A stretch of 64,000 nucleotides of DNA, taken from contig MNCI01006121.1 in the NCBI GenBank assembly GCA_015680685.1, positions 84,633 to 148,632 on the forward strand, read 5' to 3'. This document shows positions 46,002 to 57,300 of this stretch, in pieces. Numbering within the stretch: position 1 is the stretch's first letter; each line of letters starts with the position of its first letter. Made by a program: the position numbers and the translations under genes. This DNA is from Gnetum montanum (Eukaryota; Streptophyta; Gnetopsida; Gnetales; Gnetaceae). A model generated the notes under the pieces. That model searched no databases, was not told the DNA's origin, and saw only the letters and a list, made by a program, of their open reading frames with translations.

Positions 46002-46938
46002 TGATGAGTGGAGAGATACCCCTACACTCAACCATACAAATACGAGCGTTGTCACACGTGATCCGGTCGAACTCCGTAGACGGACTAGTTGTGGCACCTA
46101 GATAGTTATCCTTAGGTCGTAGTTCGCTGTCTTCCCACCTGGACTAGTATTATAGTTGTCACGTATGGTTTAGTCCAGAGTGAGGTGTATGATGTTTCCT
46201 AATCTAATGCTACTCCTTAAGGCAATGGGAAATAAGATTAACTAAGCTAGGAGGAAAGGGTAAGAGAAAATCTAAACTATACTAAGTGTGATGAGCATCC
46301 ATTCCTTGATTATCTATACACATCTTGGACTTCGTGACTACCACTAGGATTACCAAGCGTAGATCCTAGGTACACCACTGGGCTACCAAGTAATCACACT
46401 TAAATTCTCGTAATCAAGTTGTACTCATTCCATGTTCTAGGAGATAAGGGTGAGAGAGTACTAATTAGAAAAGCAGTAAATAACAATTAAATAAATAAAT
46501 AAACAAAGTGAATGCTGCAATGATGAAGTAATCTTGATCTTTATTGCCAATCATGTGCATGTCCAAGTATGTCACACTCGAATAAAGGATGTCGTACAAT
46601 TACATTTACCACACTACGGGCAGACATGGGAAAATAATCTATCTTTGGAGGGATCAAACTGCCAGAGCTTTGCTACTCCTATTCTAAGTTTTCAAACAAG
46701 GGAGAGCCACTTCTTATTTATAGACATTGCGGTAGACTGCGATATTGCGTATGCGATATCACAGGGGAAGATACGATATCATGTACGCGATATTGCGGGG
46801 GATGCAATATTGCGGTGGACGCAATATCGCAATGAACGCAATATCGTGGCCTATGCGATATCGTGTACGTGATATCGCAAGGGATGTGATATCGCGATGG
46901 ACTCGATATCGTGGCCTATGCGATATCAAGTCCCATCA
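46002..46938 (-). repeat. E4 3' LTR with the longest palindrome array
   Basis: 937 bp. Twelve GATATC-type cores between 46741 and 46927, next to a reversed TATA box (ttatttata, 46714-46722). Ends CCCATCA. Confidence 0.92.
46741..46927. repeat. Strand-symmetric palindrome array in the E4 LTR
   Basis: Cores (GATATC, AATATC, GATATT or AATATT) start at 46741, 46755, 46775, 46789, 46806, 46823, 46840, 46857, 46871, 46888, 46905 and 46922. Distances are 14, 20, 14, 17, 17, 17, 17, 14, 17, 17 and 17 bp. Many units extend to GCGATATCGC, and some spacers contain GTAC palindromes. Confidence 0.95.
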
Positions 46939-46947
46939 TACCCCCAT
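46939..46947 (-). promoter_or_regulatory. E4 polypurine tract
   Basis: Plus-strand 'tacccccat' next to the 3' LTR; CATGGGGGTA on the element strand. Confidence 0.8.
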
Positions 46948-47093
46948 GACTGAATAAAAACTCATCCTCAAGTTACAGTGATTACACAGTGGATAGGTAT
47001 GGGATTATTAACTAGAAAAAAATGGAATGATATCATAGTGTGGGAAGAAAATACAACACACAAAATATGCTACAACTACAAAAAATGTGGAAC

Positions 47094-47700
47094 TCATGTA
47101 GTTCCTAGTGGTGGTGGCTCCTCCATTGGTGCCTTTTCCTTTTCTTGCGCTCTAGGTCTTGGGATTTGATGGTGTTGAAGTATGGCTTGGAGTTTCTCCT
47201 CTTGTAAGGCCTTGAGTGCCTTGGCATGCACGTAAGTTTGTGCTTGTGCCATAAAGGCATCCTAGTTAGCCTTCTCTTTTTATTTTGCCACCCTTTTATT
47301 CTTTGTCAATAGTTTATTAAGTTGCTTGGTTTTGAAAGTGTCCAGCTAGTTCTAAGCAACCTTTGGCCTTGTATTCGGAAGGTTTAATACTTCTAAAATG
47401 GCTTGACCAGAGGAATCAATAGTCACACCACAAATGTTAACCGTGGTGCCTTCTTCTTTGTTGTGTCAAAATTGGTACATTTCCCCTATGTACCAAGCAC
47501 TACTTTTAGAGAGGGTAGGCCTTGATTGTACAGCAACAGGGTCTTCTTGGTGGATACTAAATGATTCTTCCTCCTACTCTGCATGTTGTTTGGTAGGAAC
47601 TTGTCCTTCACCTCTCCTAGGTCATTTGATCGCAACTTGAGCAAGACCTTCCTGTTGTCCACGTTTCAAGATCATCTTCAATCACATGGAACGAATTGTT
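47094..47700 (-). pseudogene. ORFx of E4, shortened homologue of the E3 ORFx
   Basis: The minus strand reads 'AWYIGEMYQF', a stop, 'HNKEEGTTVNICGVTIDSSG' and 'QAILEVLNLPN', which aligns to the E3 segment 'EWYLWETYSFWHGREEGTM...GGV...IAKALNLPN'. After a shorter Lys/Ala/Gln-rich helical stretch ('KALKALQEEKLQAILQHHQI') it ends 'APMEEPPPLGTT', stop 47096-47094, like E3. It is about 200 codons against 800 or more in E3; the middle part is deleted here or was expanded in E3. Stops are few. Function unknown; not pol. Confidence 0.65.
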
Positions 47701-47749
47701 AGTAAGGTTGTTACCAAAGATAGGTTATACCTTACTGTTTTCCTTAATA

Positions 47750-49560
47750 GATTTACTTTATTTCCGTGTGATGTTAATTATTGGAAGAACATGTCCCTAA
47801 AAGATTATAGTGTTGAGTCCTCTTTGCTTAGGTGGTTTCCAAATTTAATTTTCTGGTATAGCTAAGGGGATGAAATTATTTTTGACACATGTTATTCTTA
47901 ATTCTACAACTAATTACCCTTAAATATGTCCTTCGGGCGATGATGAATTTCAAAAAAAATTATGCACTATATGCACTATTCAGTGTGTGCCCCTCCTCCA
48001 TGACTAAGCTGAACACTCTGGGTTCAAGTAGGTTCAAACGAAATGAAAAGCAAGGGACGCACAATCACGAGTCATAGAGAGGAATTGAAAAACTCCCCCT
48101 ACATGAACAATTGCAAATGATGTTGATTAGCACAAGGGGGTCATGTATATATATTTTCATTGAAGTTAGGGCACTTAGAGAATGTACCAAATTTTTAATA
48201 TTTCTTTGAAATTAAATGATGTAAACTAAGGACATCTGGATGATTGTTAAGGGATTCTCAGGTAATTAGATGGTTTTAAAGGCACAAATAATGATCTGTG
48301 GGTTTTATCAATAAGAACCTTGGGTGATAGAGAAAAAGGCTATGTGATGATTCATAGGGACGTTGAATCGAAGGGATAGTAATAAGGGAAAGAATATCAT
48401 GAACAATATGCTGAGGGTAATAAATGGTGTGTGTGAGTTGTGTCATAAGTGAAAATTACAAAAGATTACACAAGTGGGTCCTCCCCAAAGCAGGTTCCAA
48501 CCTATAATGCCCTTGTATAACCACACTTATATGTAATCCACACCAACTCCACAAGTGGGTAATAAATAATGTCCATGGGCACTAGAAGGGTTAAATGTAA
48601 TCTGCACCAACTCCACAAAACACACACATGTAAATATCACCAGAATGAGGTGAGAATTCTATGCTACATAGGACACGAGCTATAATTACCCGAACAATGA
48701 GATGAGATGAAGTATAGAAGGGATCGTAGAGATTGGGACATGAGGTAACTAACCCAGGGCACAGTGAATCCTACATGAAGAGCATGATTAAGGTGTCATG
48801 ACCCCATCGTTCCAAGATCAGGACTAAGTCCATCCTTCTAATCAGTGACATCGCATTGTTTCATCCCATGATGAGCAACTATGAGAGTACCATAACAACA
48901 AGGCATACAATCACTTAGCGTTTTATGCAAGGGAGGAGTGATTTTTGTTTTGTGGCACTTTTCTTTTTTTTTTTCTTTTTTTTTCTTTTTCTGATTGCTG
49001 AATCTAGAGAAGCTGCCAACCTTCAGGCATGGGTGCATGCCTTTCCAGTGGGACCCCCTAGCATAGCATTAATTTTTGAGTGCCCTTTTGATTACTCTTA
49101 CTTCCATTTTTCATTAGATCTACAAGGATCTTAGTACAACCACGTTGCATGATAACTCCCACAAATGTCACCAAAGAGAATCCACAAGTCCCCTTGATGT
49201 CACACCCTAATCACTCCCTCTTGGTCCATCCTTCTTCATTCTGGGTACAATGAACACAAAATTAATTTTAAGTATTAAAAATGTCAAGAATATCACCGTA
49301 CCCATGATAGAACCTCTTATTTGTAGAGTGGATGAGTGGGTGTAATGGGCTCACTATTCCAAATAATTGATCATTCATGACTTAATAACATAGAACACAC
49401 CTCAACCAACAATCCACATGAGTGTTTTATTCGTAGATGAGATTACTTAAAAAAACATAAAAAGAAAAAAATACAAAGACACAAAAAGATAAAAAGATAG
49501 AACAAAAAAGTTGAAAAATGAAAAACTGGAAAACAAAAAGTTGTAAAATCAAAGAAAATG
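47750..49560 (-). other. E4 spacer between gag and ORFx
   Basis: Noncoding; aligns in part to the E3 spacer and the E2 3' region. It holds a pyrimidine tract on the plus strand at about 48960-48990. Confidence 0.55.
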
Positions 49561-49584
49561 AAAAATATTTATTAATCCTATTTG

Positions 49585-51570
49585 TTATTTAGAATGGGGA
49601 TACTTCCTATAACTAATTGGTTGAGGATGGCAAGGATTAATAAATGGAAGTTGAGGATCCTTGCATGTTGGAAGTATTGAGGCCCGATCATACTTATCCC
49701 CTCGGGGTTCACACACTTGATGATAATGAGCATAGTGGGGCAATTTATGTGATGTAGTTCCCAGATAATGAGTTGACCCACTATGATGTTTAGGACTATT
49801 AGATGATATGCAAGGATCGGGATGATGCCTCCCATGGTTGTGTTCATTGGGCCGGATTGTTGTTGGAGTGTGATTTGGTGGCCCTAATGAAGTTACATGA
49901 GGCGTTGGATTCAAAGGTAAGGGTGCACCACAGTGTGGAACTTATGCTGGGTTGGAAGATGTAGTGGCCTCAGGATTGTGTTGTCCCTTCTTACGACCAT
50001 GTTTAAAGAAGGGACGCTTTTGATGTTGAAGAGGCTTTTCACTGCTGTTGGAAGTAGTAGCACAGGTACTATTCATGGGTTGTTGCTGTGATGTAGACAC
50101 CTTAGGAACAGTTGGTGGCACTGTGGAAGGAAGGAAAGGATGAGAATGTTGAAAGTTATGAGGAGTATAAGGTGCACAAGGTGGTGGTCGTGTTCGAGGC
50201 ATGGGTTGATAGTATTGAGGAGAATAGTAATGAGGTGAGATAGAGTATGGTGGCACAACTAGAGAAATAGGATGTTGAACTTGATAAGTGTTTGGATTCA
50301 GATAATATGAAGGGTGTCTCCAGTTTAGTGGTGGTCTCTCCCATGACTGGGATTGTTGCCACTGTGATCAAACACAGTATCTCTGTATGAACTCTCGATG
50401 TAATGTGTTTCCCCAATGCTCATATAGATGTAACAATATTGGGCATTGGCCCTTGGGGTGATCATACAGGAATATGTTGCATTCGTACGTATGATCAGTA
50501 GTTGAGCTCTTATTTTTCTTATTCCTTCTTTCTGATTGTCTACTATTTCATCCTACTTCTTGGGTTGTCAAAACTATATCTCCAATATTGTTGATATATT
50601 CTCCACAATTTTCATTCATCCATTCCAACATCTTATTGATCTTTGCCTTAGCTTCTTCTAATGTTTGTTGTATTGGAAAAGATGATGTTTCCACCTTGAG
50701 ATTAGTTGGTTTCTCCTTTTTATGATTATGGACCCTTGTTAAGTTGAAATTTGGGTCTCGTTGATGTTGTTCAACACTCTCCCATCAAGCTAATTCTCCT
50801 TCTTCTTTTGCTACCTACTTAACAATCTCTTGGATTTGATGGATTTGTAGTTCGTATAGTTGACCTTGGGCATACATTCCTAGGGTCTCTCTTGTTTCAT
50901 TACATAGCCCATCAATGATATGGTACATTAGCCTTTCCTCAGAAAACCCATGGCCTGGATAGTTATTTAACAGTGCATAATATCTTTCTAAGGCCATGTC
51001 CAAGGGTTCATGTTGTGCTTGTTTCCATCCTTGGATTTGTTTCCTCAAGGCTGACACTCTTGCGTAGGTTTGATATTTTTCGTTAAAGAGTTATACCATT
51101 GTTAACCAATGTCGTATCGAATTTGATTTTAATGAGCGATACCATACTTTTGCTTGGTCAACGAGTATCATGGGAAAGAGCTTAAGTTTTTGCCACCCAT
51201 TATTAATGTTATTCCATGTGCAGGCATCATAGAAGGCTTATAAATGTTGATGCGGATCTAAGTCATAGCCTCCTAAAAATTTAGAAAAGTTGTTTAAATC
51301 CAGCCTGGGTAGACGGCTCTGTTTATGATGCCTACGTGAGATTCGAATAGCCTCCTATATTTGCGTTAAACTTGTAGTGGCCAGTAGGGGTTCATCGTCA
51401 TCTGGTAAGTTATGCTTCCACATGTTGGGATGACATTGCTTTTGTTCATGTTTATAAGAAACTCCCACTTCAGGTTGTATACTCCAATCTTCATTGTCAT
51501 ATAGTTCGTTGGTTCTCCAATGAACTTCCTCACTAAGTGTGCCATTGTTATAATCTTGTAGGAGAGGCAT
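49585..51570 (-). pseudogene. E4 gag, one continuous frame with about eight stops
   Basis: This is the best-preserved gag of the family. From ATG 51570 ('MPLLQDYNNGTLSEEVHWRT') to about 49585, a single frame of about 660 codons carries the gag core ('LDLNNFSKFLGGYDLDPHQH', 'LKLFPMILVDQAKVWYRSLK', 'LNNYPGHGFSEERLMYHIID', 'NETRETLGMYAQGQLYELQI'). A degenerate knuckle follows, 'CNIFLYDHPKGQC', with the second Cys changed to Phe. Then comes a long Pro-, His- and Ser-rich tail ('PPYSISPHYYSPQYYQPMPR'). No frameshift is needed. About seven of the eight internal stops are one C-to-T change from Gln or Arg codons seen in the relatives. Confidence 0.87.
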
Positions 51571-51685
51571 TGTTGTGTGTGAATTTATGTGACTTTTTAT
51601 AATTACTTCTTCTTCCTAAGAGATATATTGTTAAGTCCTATACAGTAACCTTGTATGATATAACTAATCTAGATAACTAGCACTG

Positions 51686-51703
51686 TCCCTGGCAACGGCG
51701 CCT
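51686..51703 (-). promoter_or_regulatory. E4 primer binding site, tRNA-Asp type
   Basis: Plus strand TCCCTGGCAACGGCGCCT matches the tRNA-Asp 3' end at 16 of 18 bases, the best match in the window. Confidence 0.92.
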
Positions 51704-51704
51704 A

Positions 51705-52503
51705 TGATGAGTGACGAGATACCCCTACACTCAACCATACGAATATGAGAGTTCTCACATGCGATCTGGTCAAACTCCATAGACAGACTAGTTGTGGCGG
51801 CTAGACAGTTATCCTTAGGTCACAGTTCACTATCTTCCCACCTAGACTAGTATTATAGTTGTCATGTATAATTTAGTCCAGAGTGAGGTGTATGATGTTT
51901 CCTAATCTAATGCTACTCCTGAAGGCAATGGGAAATAAGATTAACTGTGCTAGGAGGAAAGGGTAAGAGAAAATCTAAACTAGCCTAAGTGCGATGAGCA
52001 TCCGTTCCTTGATTATCCGTACACATCTTGGACTTCGTGCACGATTACCATTGGGATTACCAAGCATAGATCTAGGTACACCACTGGGCTACCAAGTAAT
52101 CACACTTAAATGCTTGTAATCAAGTCGTACTCATTCCATGTTCTAGGAGATAAGGGTGAGAGATTACTAATTAGGAAAGTAGTAAATAACAATTAAATAA
52201 ATAAATAAACAAAGTGAATGCTGCAATGATGAAGTAATCTCGATCTTTATTACTAATCATGTGCGTGTCCAAGTACATCACACTTGAATAAAGGATGTCG
52301 TACAATTACATTCACCACACTGTGGGCAGACATAGGAAAATAATCTATCTCTAGAGGGATCAAACTGCCAGAGCTTTGCTACTCCTATTCTAAGTTGTCA
52401 AACAAGGGAGAGCCGCTTCTTATTTATAGACATTACGGCAGAGTGCAATATCATGTATGCGATATCACAGGGGAAGATACGATATCACGTACGCGATATC
52501 GCG
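51705..52503 (-). repeat. E4 5' LTR, truncated within the palindrome array
   Basis: Aligns to the 3' LTR up to its fourth palindrome core (cores at 52447, 52461, 52481 and 52495), then stops at 'gatatcgcg' and passes directly into Athila LTR sequence. Confidence 0.9.
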
Positions 52504-52782
52504 AAAAACAAAATCAAAAACTAGAAAAAATAAGACCAATATAGATCAAGAAATTGGATTCTTGAACTACCACCACATGGCTACCCAGCAAGAAAAACCT
52601 ATGCCTTTGGTTCAAGTCTTTAGTATATAAAAACTAATAATCTAATAATAATAAACTAATACTCATCACTATAATAAACTAAAATAAATTTAAATAACTA
52701 AAATAAACATTAATTAAACACTAATTAAATAATTAACAATATGTAATTAAGATTTAAAAACTATCAATTTTGGAGTTTAACA
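52504..52782 (-). repeat. Athila 5' LTR, outer part
   Basis: Continues the LTR after E4 ('aaaaacaaaatcaaaaact...') and ends GTTTAACA at 52782, followed by the TGGAG target-site duplication. The two parts sum to about 1333 bp, matching the 1336-bp 3' LTR. Confidence 0.9.
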
Positions 52783-54898
52783 TGGAGAAAAAATGCCTGT
52801 ATACTACCTTATCCATGCATTAGTTGTCCACGAGACTTGATATAGTGAAGTGAAAAAGTATTTTCTAGCACTAGTCGTCTCATTAAAGAAGTGGAGACAC
52901 TACCTCCCCAGAAGCCAAGTCAACATAATTTGCAAGGACAACATACTCAGAGCCATAATGACCAACATTTACGAAAGTAGTCATATAGCTCCATGGAAAG
53001 CCTTAAGCATGGACTTTGACCTTCATTACATCTTTCAATCCTCAACAAAAGGTCAAGCTATAGTCGTACAGCTTATAGTTTCACCTGTGATGACTAAGTA
53101 GCCATAGATCCTAAGTTCCCTGATGAACACATTAACATTGTTAGCTAGGTGCTCAAGGGTTATGAGGCAGCCATTCACTTTGACAGTGCTTCAACTGCTA
53201 ATGGGGCTAGTGCCATTGCCATCATAACATTTCCATCTAGTGAGATCTGATCCTTTACCTATCATTTTGAGTTTCCATGTACCAATAACATAGTAAAGTA
53301 CAAGGGTTTGATCAAAGGGATGATGGTAGTCCATGATCTAGAAATTAGATGCTTAATAATCAAAGGTGATTAAAAACTTGTGGTTAACCAAATGACTGAA
53401 GCCTATGCATGTAAAGCCAAACACTTGCAACCATAATGTGATCTAGGGAAGTAATTGTTACAACAATTCACAGACATTAATATCTAATACATACCTTAAA
53501 ACAAGAATGTCATAGCTAATAAAATTACAATACTAGCCCTTAGTGTGACCTCAAATGTATTTAGTAAGTTGTCCACCTTAACTATGTACTATGCTACTTC
53601 CATCACACAGAACACTAAGCATACCTTTGTGGTCATTGTTCATACTACTCCTCCCAAGAAGTGGTATGACGACATCAAATTTTACCTTATGCATGGTGAG
53701 TCATCACAAGGCCTAACTACTACTCAAAAGGATGTTGTACACAAGTGATCAAAGTAGTATGTCATCATAGATGATAACACACTATGTCGATGATCCTAAG
53801 ATGGCATACTCCTAAAGTGCTTAGGTAAAATCAAAGCCCAAACAATCCTAAAGGAGGTTCATGAGGGTGTTTGTGGAGGACATATAGAACCAAGAGCTAT
53901 GACTACTAAGATTATATTGTTAGTCTACTATTAGCCTCATATGGATAATGATTTCCTGTAGAAGGTTAAGCAATGTGACGCATGCCAACGATATAGCAAC
54001 CTTATACATGTACCACCAACTTAGTTTCATACCACTCAAATAACATGCCCATTTCAACAATGGGGGTTGGATATCATTGAACCCATAATGCCTAAGTTTT
54101 TTATAGGGCATAGCTTCATCATCACTACAACTGAATACTTTACAAAGTGGGTTGGGGCTATTCCCCTAAGAAAGACTACATTTGAGCAAGTCTACAAGTT
54201 CATTCTAGATAACATTGTAGCTTTTTTTGGCATATCCATGATCATACTTATAGACAATGGACCACACTTTAGTAGCCACAAAAAAAAAATTTGTCACAAC
54301 CTAGGCATTAAGCATTCTTTCTCGTTGCCTTAATACCCTCAAGCCAATGGATAAGTAGAGGCAAGCAACAAGGCCATCATCAACTTGCTCAAGAAGATGC
54401 TTAACAATAGCAAGGACAAATGGCATGAGTGACTTGTCCATGCACTATAGGCATACAAAACAACTTATCGCATGGCCACTAGTGTAACCTCTTATAGCTT
54501 GGTTTATGATTCTAAAGTTGTTTTATCTCTTAAGTTTGCAAATGCCATCTCTCTAAGTAGCCTTTACCAACTTCATCAACAAGAAGTAGAATAAGTTATT
54601 GACAGTAGCCCTAGACTCAGTGGAGAAGCAATGTATACAAGCACTTTCTCTCATTAAACACTATCAAGAGAGCCAAAAGTGACAAAATCACCATAACTTA
54701 ACCATGCATAAGATCAAGGAAGGTGACTTGATCCTCAAAGCCATCTATGAGCATGTAGATAAATTCTCAGAAAATTGGGAAGGGCCCTTCCTTATCACCA
54801 GAGCCTACAAAAATGATGTGTTCAAAATAGCTAACATGGATGGGAATGAGCTAGCCAATCTAGTCAATCATTCCTATCTAAATTTGTACTGCATATAG
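52783..54898 (+). pseudogene. E0: Tat-like pol, right part (RNase H, second RNase H, integrase)
   Basis: Resumes after the Athila TSD. 'YFLALVVSLKKWRHYLPRSQ' and 'MDFDLHYIFQSSTKGQAIVV' end the first RNase H. At about 53180-53420 follows a second, archaeal-type RNase H: 'HFDSASTANGASAIAI', 'FEFPCTNNIVKYKGLIKGM' and 'KLVVNQMTEAYACKAKHLQP', the mark of the Tat/Ogre lineage. Its usual NNEAEYEAL block has lost the acidic residues (NNIVKYKGL). Integrase follows: 'VKQCDACQRY', 'WGLDIIEPIM', 'FTKWVGAIPLRKTTFEQVYK', 'ILIDNGPHFSS', and a C-terminal open frame (54704-54898) with 'KIKEGDLILKAIYEHVDKFS'. Many stops and shifts occur; dead. Confidence 0.87.
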
Positions 54899-57300
54899 CT
54901 AATAATCATCAACAAGCAAGCTTGCTTTTGATGGCCTTCTAGGGCCTTATACTGGTACCATGGCCCACATAGCCTTAAACTAGCAACTTCAGTAACTTAG
55001 ATAACTTGGTTTTATCATCTCATTCATTGTAGCTTTGTAATATGTCATGGTATTTTGTATTCTTTATTAGTACCTCTCAAGTCAATTTTCCAAACACCAA
55101 CAAAGAGAGACCATTAAACACCACAAAAATTTGCATGTTATAGCCGCTTTTCATCATATATCTATCACCCCATAAAACCTAAGATAAAAATTCATTGTAA
55201 ATGTGAAGATTGTAACCCATGAAGGGAAATCTCACATATCCCATGCTTTCAGAGCCAAAAAATGCTCATAAGTGGTAAAATCCTCATTCCCTACATGAAA
55301 AAAGTCACCTAGTATCTATATTTGGACTTGAGGGTGTCCAAAATGCCTTTTGGAATGCCAAAAATGGCAATTTGATGGGTTTTATGGGGGGTATAATTTT
55401 TTCTAGGTTGGAAATACTTACAAGGGGGTAAATCTCACCTACTCCCAATGTGAAAGAGTGGGAGGTTTTCCCTTAGCTTGGAAACTTCCCCCTGGTGTGG
55501 AAAATACATGCCCTAGTGTGGAAGCCACAATAGCTAAATTTCATCACTCCATGGACTCCAACATTGACCAACCACTCTAGCAAGGATGACAAAAGTTTCA
55601 ATGTGTAAGATTTATCTTCAGCGTAGAAGGTATGCCCCTGTTACTATTTATAGTAAATTTAATGGCCATGGGAAAAGCACTTACCATATATGGTAACCCC
55701 CCAAAATTGGACATCCATCTCACCTATATGAGGCAAAAATTTACAGCTAATTTGCAACCATTGTGCAACTAGATTCATGGCCTAAGAATTATAAAAACTA
55801 GCCCCAAACATCATTTATGGGTTGAGCAAAAGTTTTCTCAAGGTTCCACTTTTTTGGCACTTTATTACATTGAGCATATATGCATTTTTTCAAGTAATAA
55901 TTCCACACTTTGGCATTTTCAAGCACTCAAGGGCCCTTGCAATCTCCCACATTTTCATTCTCTTGAACCCTAGTGTGGAAGCATTATCACCCTAAGACTT
56001 GAAGATTTTTGATGCCAACGCTACACTTTTAGGATTCCCAAACCTTAGTGTGGACTAATCTGGCATCCGAATTTTCCACTTTTCTCACCCCCTAGCAATG
56101 ACCAACTTTTTAGATCTAGAGTAGCAACAAAGGAGGTTTAATAGCATTGCGAGTGGTAGGATATCCAAATCACAGAGTTGAACACATTGACTAGTGAACT
56201 GCCACTATTGCCCTCTCAGGCACACTTTTTACACAATCTCTTAAGTCTCATTTATTTTATTCTTTGTAAAATAAAGTTTATAGTTTTGGTTTATGTTCAA
56301 ATTAAATTTGTTCATTATTTTAGTGCATTTACATTACTTTGATCTGTAATTATATTATTTATCCCAATTTTCATTTTGTAAGTCCCTAGTTGATTTGCTA
56401 AACTAGCCAAGGCACCTCAGATCCAGTTTTCACTAAGGCCCTTGGAATCCAAGGTTGAGGATTGCTTGCACCAGATCCATAAATTCTTTCCAACGATCGG
56501 TTTTTCTAATTGCAACAAACATCTTTAAGAATTTAACATTTAACTCTTCAAGAGAGATCGTAGTTATGTTCTCATTACTAGAACTAACTACACATTAAAG
56601 CTTCCAAATAGAATAGAGAACAAGTACTCGAAGATACTTTCAAATGCAAATAAATTAAGTAGACAAGGCATGTTGATTAGCAATAATGATATCACTAATG
56701 CTTCATTAAAAGTTATTAAAAATTCTAGATATCCATTTCCAACAATGTTGTGTAGCTATACAATAAAAAAACATGATAAAATAAATTTTCATTTTTATAA
56801 AGAGGGCATTAAGAAGAAACAATTGTCATATGTTTAAGATGAGTGCTGATAGAAAGACCTTGACGAATAAGAAATCATTAAAAAACATGAATTTTTAAAA
56901 AGTTATGAACTCTTCAAATATCTTTCATATTCCTCATTCAAAGTGCAATGATAATTGCATTCTCCATGCCTTATTAAACTTGTTCTTGATAAAATATTTC
57001 TTGGTCATAATCTCATATATAACTTTGAAGTTAAGAGGAATAATAGATGTATCATTGTTCCAAAAAATATCTAGAAAAACTCAATGCAAACTATTATTAA
57101 CTTTAAATAAATTCTCAAGCTTAAAAATTTAAACTTTCAAAATCTCTTTTTTTTTTCTCTTTCTATTTAAGCCATCAAGGCTAGAAGTCTCATTCCATGT
57201 AATTCATCTATCATGCATAAGAAATAGTAATACCAAGTTTGCTTTTAAGTGGTAAATAATCTAGATGAATGGTGTAGGGACACCTCTTCTAATTTCCTTT
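54899..57300. other. Noncoding, probably 3' region and LTR of E0
   Basis: No coding domain is visible. By position it should include the Tat-like 3' untranslated region and LTR. A possible LTR start is TGATGGGTTT at about 55373, but the second LTR lies outside the window or is lost, so ends cannot be fixed. 55430-55520 has short repeats of 'ctagtgtggaa'-like text. 56380-56460 weakly resembles 62830-62920. Confidence 0.45.

Larger units (their letters stand above)
46002..52503 (-). mobile_element. E4: gag-only TGATGAG-family element carrying a short ORFx
   Basis: Inserted in the Athila 5' LTR. The 3' LTR (46002-46938) is complete; the 5' LTR (51705-52503) lacks about 137 bp at its outer end. 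Minus-strand order: 5' LTR, primer site, gag (51570-49585), spacer (49560-47750), ORFx (about 47700-47094), polypurine tract, 3' LTR. No pol motif is visible. The bases before the 3' LTR (ACTCC) are not repeated after 52503, so no target-site duplication remains. Confidence 0.87.
18949..52782 (-). mobile_element. Athila-like Ty3/gypsy element with 5-bp TSD, host to three further insertions
   Basis: Left (3') LTR 18949-20284 and right (5') LTR 44948-46001 plus 52504-52782 share ends TGACAA and TTAA(A)CA. TGGAG precedes the left LTR (18944-18948) and follows the right one (52783-52787), a perfect target-site duplication across 34 kb. That proves one insertion event and fixes the order of nesting. 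Minus-strand coding order is gag, protease, RT, RNase H, integrase. The primer site matches tRNA-Asp, the usual primer of Athila elements, and the RT has 'VFMDDFSVYG', also typical. The LTRs are clearly diverged, so the insertion is old. E2, E3 and E4 lie inside it. Confidence 0.9.

Noticed and set aside
46534-46957. Two overlapping plus-strand open frames rich in Arg, Asp and Ile
   Set aside because: They are translations of the palindrome array in the E4 LTR; the repeat explains the openness.
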